A DNA stretch of 64,000 bases, taken from Cladorhizidae sp. MBARI D1340-BT2. Lineage: Eukaryota; Porifera; Demospongiae; Poecilosclerida; Cladorhizidae. A program made the position numbers and the translations under genes. The notes beneath the pieces were generated by a model. It made no database searches. It was not told the origin of the DNA and worked only from the letters and a program-made list of their open reading frames with translations. Positions 57,920-64,000 of this stretch are shown piece by piece; position 1 is the stretch's first letter, and every line of letters starts with the position of its first letter. The stretch spans positions 23,221,112-23,285,111 of the forward strand of contig JAQNBH010000012.1 of NCBI GenBank assembly GCA_028752905.1, written 5' to 3'.

Positions 57920-58998
57920 TACTAACTGATGATGTATGCCTAATATTTACAAAGCAGTTGTAAAGTTGATATGACCATGTATGGTAATAGCTCTGACTGG
58001 CATAATACACAGCCAGCTAAGGTGTTCAGTATTTGAACAAACATGGTAGAAAATAAGCTCGTCACATTATCAGATGAGCTGTCACAAGTGCCACATGTGA
58101 GCAGAGTAGAGAGCATGCACATTAATTATGGCCATCATGGCTGTGGTTTGCTGTCAGGTGCGAGATGGAGTTGAATAGTGTGATATAAGCATCTAAGAGA
58201 ATTAATAAGAAAAAACACTTTTATCATCATTTCTTGCATCCATTTTGATGCTCTTGCTTACAGCCAGAATCCATTGCGATTTTTGTAGGGGTTTTCCCTT
58301 AGCATTTGGTACATGAAAAGCCAGTGAAATGTATATGTGTGTGTGTGTGTGTGCTTGAGTGCATGCATTAATGTGGTGCAGCTTAACTCCAGAAATACCC
58401 CAAAACTCTCATCACAGGACCGGTCTTGTAAACGGTTCACAAAACCCTTTGGTGTGAAGCAAGACCAGCAGTTCCCACTGATGACAATATCTGAAGATGA
58501 AGAGTGAGTTTGAAGCTGTGCAATGAGAGACAGAATTAACATTAATCATTATCATCTACAAATTCAAATGAAGTATTAGTCAAATATGGTTATCATTTAC
58601 TAGTGTAATTGTCTAACACTTAGTCTTGAGTTTCTTACTATCACTTGCTACAGCAGCTGTGCAGTGTGCCTGCAATATTCTATTGCCAAATATGGTAAGG
58701 TCAAATTTTCATTCTTTACGTGAAAATAATTCTTGATTTGAACTTGTAGACTATTTTATCCTGACTTCTCTCAAATCTGTCTCTCATTGCAGGTTCAAAC
58801 TCACTCTAGATGTTCACATATTGTCATCTGTGGGGACTGCTTGTCTGCACCATCAATGGTTTTCACAACACCTCATGCCATGTGGTGACAGTTTTGAGGT
58901 ATACATTTCTAGGGATGGACTAGACCCACGGCTATTTCTAGGTTAAGGATAAGGCTGATGCATGCATGCACACAAACACACACACAACATAAACACAT

Positions 58999-59037
<39 letters not shown>

Positions 59038-59804
59038 CACACACAATTATGCACACATACACACACACACATCACACACACACAACATACACACAAATAT
59101 ACACACACACACACCAGACACATACACACAAATTAAGCACAAACACACACATACACGCACACAAAATTATGCACACACCACACACACACGTTCACACACA
59201 CATGCACATGCACACACATACAGCTTCAGACACACATACATGCACACAAACTCACACACAGCATACACATGCACACAAACCACACGCACGCACCCACCCA
59301 CCCCCACACACAAACACACACACATACACACTAGTACAGGCTTTGCAAGCGACATTGGCAATGGATAACAATCACTGGATTCGGGCTGTATGCAAGAACA
59401 CCAAAATAGGTGCGCAACAAATGACAATTAAAAATGTTCTTTTTCTTCTCAATTTATATCACTCTATTCATCTCCAACTTGCACCTGACAGCAAACCACA
59501 GCCATGATGGCTCATAATTAAAGTGCTTGCAGTGCATACACATTTGCATGTGCATGCTCTTTACTCTACTCACATGTGGCACTTGTAACAGAGCTCATCT
59601 GATAATGTGACAAGTTATTTTCTACAATGTTTGTTCAAACACTGAACACCTTAGCTGGCTGTGTATTATGGCTATTGCCATACATGGTCATATCAATTTT
59701 ACAACTGCTTAGTGAAATATTAGGCATATACTGTATCACCAGTTTGAGAGGGAGAGGGAGAGAGGATTGTCAGATGTGATTCATCAGGTAAAACGCCATG
59801 AAAA
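57920..59804. promoter_or_regulatory. Spacer between head-to-head M35 copies
   Basis: A spacer of about 1.96 kb between ATGs at 57845 (-) and 59805 (+), matching 48105-50081. It contains the M35 upstream block on each side and a CA tract. The plus-side copy has lost its TATA box: CACCAGTTTGAGAGG replaces CACCAGTTATAAAGAG. Confidence 0.5.
58964..59334. repeat. (CA)n-rich microsatellite
   Basis: Imperfect CA tract, orthologous in position to 49199-49607. Confidence 0.9.
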
Positions 59805-60859
59805 ATGTGGCTTCCTCTGATTCTATCCATGATCTCTGTTGGCAGCATCAGCTGCAAGCCGTTTATGGCAACAATTTTTACTTCTGGTTGACATGAAGTG
59901 GGGGAGGACATTACATGCAAAGTTGTGATCACCAGCACTGAGGATCGAGACTGCTACCTTCTGACGAGAAACACACCACTCAATGAGCTGGCTTCACACA
60001 CATTCAAATTTACTCAGAATGGAAATCCAGTGCTCTATGATGGTCTTCTTTACCAACAAATGCCTCAAACATCAAAGGAGTTTGTACTTTTTCCAGATAA
60101 ATCCTCCCTCTCTGTGACAATCGACCTTTCTCAGTCCTACAGCTAGAAAACTAAAAAAGTCATGCTGAAAACCATGATAAGTTATTACGAGTACAAGATA
60201 TCAGACACCAAGTCACAGTAGTCTATATCTTCCAATCCACAATCATTTGTTGTGTTTGGAGATGAATCTGTAATGAAGCTTACAGAAACAGAAGTTCCCC
60301 ATAAAAATACATCTTCTATAAAAACACTATGAAACCACACATGATTTATGGATCAGAAACTTATAAGATCCAGTACTTTGCAGGCACACCTTTGAACAGA
60401 GACAACTTAACCACGCTCAGAATATAAAGAGGAGTCTATAAAAAATAAAACTACCTATCAGTATGCGAGTTGTGGACAGAGATGCAAACACCTATACTAA
60501 TTTCTTTGGATATCGTAATGTTGGATATGTGAACACTTTAAGAGGTACCTATTTTGATATCAAACTATGTAGCTATGGAGAGAAAAACATTCGCTTTCTA
60601 TTTTGATGGAGAAATCATTCTGGAATCATTGCTTACACATTCCACGGAAGCACCACACTATATTTGTTTTCACTCTACCGCTATGCTCCTGACACATGTG
60701 GTGATGATACTAAACTAGGAACTATTATTCACGAGTTGCTGCATGCAATGGCATTTACTGACAACCCAAACAAGTGTAAGGCGTGTCACAATCTCAACCC
60801 GAGCTGCAATATGCAATGCTGACAACTACAACTATTTTTCTGAATCCTTATCTCGGTAA
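59805..60859 (+). pseudogene. M35 pseudogene with codon-29 stop
   Basis: Signal peptide MWLPLILSMISVGSISC, TGA at codon 29 (59889-59891), then open to 60146 (TSKEFVLFPDKSSLSVTIDL), where a Tyr-Ser-stop appears. Then come a deletion of about 12 bp, a stop in KSQ-SISSN, and several frameshifts. The catalytic half reads GTIIHELLHAMAFTDN but has lost the IAYG segment. It ends near NADNYNYFSESLSR. The promoter lacks a TATA box. It is the partner of the intact gene across the CA spacer. Confidence 0.85.
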
Positions 60860-61304
60860 TCTGATAAGACCATGTGCTTGTTGTTGTGTAGTGTGTGGTT
60901 CTATCAATTGTTATTGTTATTATTGTTTGAAATGTTATGGTGAGGGTGGGTGATGCCGCTAAGGTTTGTCAAGATGTTATGGATATTTTGATGTTACTCA
61001 TAATATAATCCGAACAGATTTTAACTGTTTCCATATATCATGTAAAACCTACCATTACTTCTCAAAAAAAGCCTCTACATTGACTGACTCAACTTTAAAG
61101 CTTCTGTGTAATACATATGGACTTCCTATGTAACTGGTGTATGTGTGTGTGGGTGGGCAAAGTACTTGTTGAAATAATGTGCATTCCAATATCAAAAAAA
61201 GAGGACAACCTTAATGACTCCAGAAGGATTGAATGGGGACCTGATGATGGTAGAAAACGGTGTCCCCAAACTAACAAACAAACAAACTAAAGAATATTAA
61301 CAAT
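60860..61304. repeat. M35 3' flank and retroposon tail
   Basis: Matches 51146-51560: the flank after the stop, then the GATGATGGTAGAAAACGGTG tail and AAAC units. Confidence 0.6.
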
Positions 61305-61430
61305 GACTCCAGCCTAGAGGACTTATTTCATTAGACTTTCATTAATTATTGTGTTTCATATAATAATAATTTTAAAAAAATCATGATATTATCTTTAATG
61401 ATTTTTTTCCACTTATAAAATTTTTTTTTT
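61305..61430 (+). mobile_element. Minimal RLE-LINE 3' insertion
   Basis: Starts with the last codons of the LINE frame (DSSLEDLFH and stop) and the 3' UTR of the family at 2735-3228, ending in T10. TTAACAAT lies on both sides (61297-61304 and 61431-61438), a probable target duplication. The matching site at about 51555-51580 lacks it. Confidence 0.75.
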
Positions 61431-61849
61431 TTAACAATAAATAAACAAACAAAAAAATTAATAAGATAAACACAAATATAGTCATAAAAGACATTGTTCA
61501 ATATGTGCTATATAGTAAGCAGCCAAAGTACTGATAATCAATGTCGTATGTAAGAGTGGGGCAAACGGGTGGAGGGGAGGAAGACGGATGGTGGAAGGTG
61601 AGGGGGTAGCTATGTGAGATGGAATTCAACCCATTGTGCTAAACTGTCTGTTTATACATGCCACAAAGTCGTCATTGAACTATGTAGGTTACCATTTTTC
61701 TCAAAAAAAAGTCCTAACATTTTACTGCTATTTCACTGCTGGAAGAGTTTAAAGTCTTCAAGCCCTAGCAATGCAGCTGGCCAGATGTGGCCAATAAGCA
61801 CTTAGCTAACTATATTTAAATTTTAAACAAAAATCGACTACACATCAGC

Positions 61850-62190
61850 CAACATGCTTGGGGCTTTTGCAGGTGATAGTGAAATAACAACTGGATGCAA
61901 GATGCGCCAGCTAGCAAGTGTCAAATAGAAAGCCACATGAGGTTCACATGATCCATGAATAACAACTTTTTTCACTTGGTTCTTGAATATGCCGAACATG
62001 CAGATCAAAAAACTGGTTCTGGTGATATGTATGTTCTATTTTGCCAGTGTAGAAGGATCATTAGTCAAGTTAGATATATAGCACAACTTTTTTCACTTGG
62101 TTCTTGAATATGCCGAACACTGGTTCTGGTGATGTGTATGTTCTATTTTGCCAGTGTAGAAGGATCATTAGTCAAGTTAGATATATAGCT
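61850..62190 (-). mobile_element. DUF7869 transposon remnant with internal duplication
   Basis: Same remnant as 51990-52230. About 110 bp (61968-62082) is repeated in tandem at 62083-62190 with a 12-bp difference. Confidence 0.7.
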
Positions 62191-62414
62191 AGGTAGCTAT
62201 ATTACAAGAATTTTGCAAAAAAAATCTAAATCATGTGTTGCATTGCTAGATTGCATTGCTAGACCTAGCCTAGATGCTAACCAAAGGTGTAGTTTGTTTT
62301 TGATGATGTCATAATGATGATGTGTTCCCAATACTGTTTCAGTGCTCTCAATTTAGCTTCTCATCCGCGTCACTAAAAAATATTGAAACACGGAATCCTT
62401 TATACGACCTAAAT

Positions 62415-62672
62415 ATGACTAGGACAAGAAATCTTGCAGAAGCCATTTTTCTAGTGACAGGCGGCACTCTTGACTCGCCTGTAGATAACTCTAGCGTGGG
62501 AGTTCTTATATACTTGTGTTGGCCTTTTTGTGAATGTGGAGCCATGGAAAAGATGACCACAACAGTCATAACTCTTGTAATGGGAGTGGAAGAGCTTAGC
62601 GCTATAGCACAAGATAGTGGTTTCGTTTCTGACGAGGAAGTGATAAGACAAGAAGACTTCTTAGGTTTGTGA
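62415..62672 (+). CDS. Small ORF in the unclassified module
   Basis: 85 codons beginning MTRTRNLAEAIFLVTGGTLD, then GAMEKMTTTVITLVMGVEEL and SDEEVIRQEDFLGL, stop. It joins two segments that are separate in other units: the start segment also appears at 40.8 and 52.4 kb, and the MEKMTTT segment in all units. The fusion here may be chance. The start segment faces away from the DUF7869 remnant across a promoter-sized gap, so it may be a second gene of that transposon. Family unknown. Confidence 0.3.
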   Translation: MTRTRNLAEAIFLVTGGTLDSPVDNSSVGVLIYLCWPFCECGAMEKMTTTVITLVMGVEELSAIAQDSGFVSDEEVIRQEDFLGL

Positions 62673-63339
62673 ATGGGATATAACTGCCTGTTAGTTTTCT
62701 AAACGCAATGGCTATTTTTGCGTACGCTGGTAATGCCTTGGCTAGCTAGCTTCAGTATATCCTGGGACTTAACTTTATTTGATAGATGCTGCTTTTGGAG
62801 AACTAATCTCTCATTTGCCTCTTTTGCCTGCTTTTCCTTTTCCCTCCATATATGAAAACTTAATTATATATTATGTAAAAATATAAATGTTGTGTTGTGG
62901 ACATTATTATACATGCTTCCTTGTCTCCAATACCTTAGCTGCTTATAGCCCCAAAAAACAATGATTGCTGACTGTTAGCAATCTGCATTATAAGCTATGT
63001 TGATAATCATAGTTTGTGGTCAGTGTGGGTTCACAAAAATGTTATCACTGTATCATTATAATTATGGTTGCTTGATAGGGACTTAAAGTAAATTTCTGAC
63101 TAGTATTAATCATTAACTGGAGCTGCTTCGATTTTGTATTTTTATCATTCCCAACATGGAGAGGGTAAGACATGTCAGGAGCTGGCTTATAAAGCATCCT
63201 ATTAGCTGTCAGTCATGAGAGCAGTACTAAACCCTTCCAGTAGATAACAGTGTCATAAATTACAACCATAAGCAATATACATAAGCAATGGATAATGGAT
63301 ATCAGGCACATTTTTCAATTACGTATCATAATGGATCAT
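62673..63339 (+). repeat. Unclassified module, remainder
   Basis: Matches 20859-21545 inverted and 52740-53368 direct. No coding region supported. Confidence 0.55.
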
Positions 63340-63343
63340 TTAA

Positions 63344-64000
63344 CCCTTTCACCGTCAACTTTAGCCAACACATTTATTTAATTTTTTTAATATTTTTTAT
63401 TTTCATACCTTTTTTGGTAACCAAAACAAAGCATATCATTCGATTGAAAATTGAAAGAGCTATAACTTGGTATATGAATCAGCTCTGTTGAACCAGGGAA
63501 ACAAAAGTTACGCATCTCTATGTCTACAACAGTAAAAAAAAAGTCACTAACAACAGAGTCCATCCAGGAGCGACTTTTTTCCTCTACTCCGTAGGATTTT
63601 GATAGATAGCGAGTCTGCAGTAGATGGTTCTGCAGCTTTCCACCAAAGAAGAGCCTCCAGAAGCTATCGGGACGGTCACAGTGAAGTAAAGTCATCATTG
63701 TCAAAAAAATAAAATTTATATAATTATTTTTGTTGCCGTGACTTCGGAATCACGTGCTACCTGGAAATTTTCTTTGATTGTATTTTTACCGGGATTCTGG
63801 TAAATTTACCCCCTGGGGATAAAAAATGAGGTAAATAATTCTACTACTGTATATATTATTGAAATGTCTCAAGATATTTGTCAACAAGTTTATTGAGCAG
63901 ATCAAATCTAGCCCAGCAAAAATTTCTTTGCAACTTGATGAACTGTGATGTTGCAAATTTGTCACAACTTCTTGTTTTTGTCCGTTACATATGTGGAAAA
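63344..64000 (+). mobile_element. piggyBac-like element with hAT, cut by window end
   Basis: TTAA at 63340-63343, end CCCTTTCACCGTCAACTTTA. It continues through the right-half sequence to the start of the ZBED5-like hAT (about 63770 onward; MSQDICQQ region at about 63865). Confidence 0.75.

Overview
This is eukaryotic, animal-type DNA. It has spliced coding fragments with GT..AG borders, long AT-rich spacers, (CA)n microsatellites, minisatellites, and debris of many metazoan transposon classes (hAT, piggyBac, Mutator-like, Ginger-like, two or more LINE types, Ty3/gypsy). Together with a Death-domain exon, this best fits a basal invertebrate such as a demosponge. The organism is inferred from family content, not shown. 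No bacterial operon, CRISPR array or rRNA was seen.

The host gene family in the window is a secreted M35 (aspzincin) metallopeptidase related to fungal peptidyl-Lys metalloendopeptidases. One copy is intact and intronless (56772-57845, minus, 357 aa: signal peptide, N-terminal beta-rich domain, HELSH zinc site, downstream TEDIAYG and NADNY). At least nine other copies are broken or shortened: 123-1169 (-), 17061-17345 (+), 18040-19135 (+), 23648-24094 (+), 28234-28680 (+), 34000-34446 (+), 43386-48030 (-, split by transposons), 50082-51145 (+) and 59805-60859 (+). Most keep a TATA box about 60-75 bp before the ATG. At 48-50 kb and 58-60 kb two copies stand head to head across a CA-rich spacer of about 2 kb.

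Layout. 0-1.7 kb: M35 pseudogene and CA repeat. 1.7-3.3 kb: two convergent 3' fragments of a LINE with a restriction-like endonuclease. 4.1-5.9 kb: Mutator-like transposase pseudogene with a short intron. 7.4 kb: Death-domain exon. 8.5 and 11 kb: LINE reverse transcriptase scraps. 9.8-10.6 kb: 19-bp minisatellite. 12.6-13.1 kb: 38-bp minisatellite. 13.1-16.8 kb: hAT remnant carrying a Ginger-like element (CCGG target duplication, C48 protease piece) and a LINE fragment. 17-19.1 kb: two M35 pseudogenes. 20.5-36.7 kb: three direct copies of a unit of about 5.8 kb (the first has a 1.28-kb deletion). 36.7-39 kb: Ty3/gypsy integrase and protease remnants. 39.5-64 kb: about two and a half direct copies of a unit of about 10 kb in the opposite orientation, which shares its modules with the 5.8-kb units.

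The two arrays are built from the same modules: a DUF7869-type transposon gene, an unclassified module with a proline/threonine-rich frame, a piggyBac-like element at TTAA with a ZBED5-like hAT inside it, and the M35 gene or pair with its promoter. Comparing units with each other gives several empty-site/filled-site pairs, so the order of insertions can be read from the window alone. I see no new defence or biosynthetic system. The main interest is the amplified peptidase locus: an amplified short form without a catalytic domain, a premature stop shared by three paralogues, and the nested transposons.
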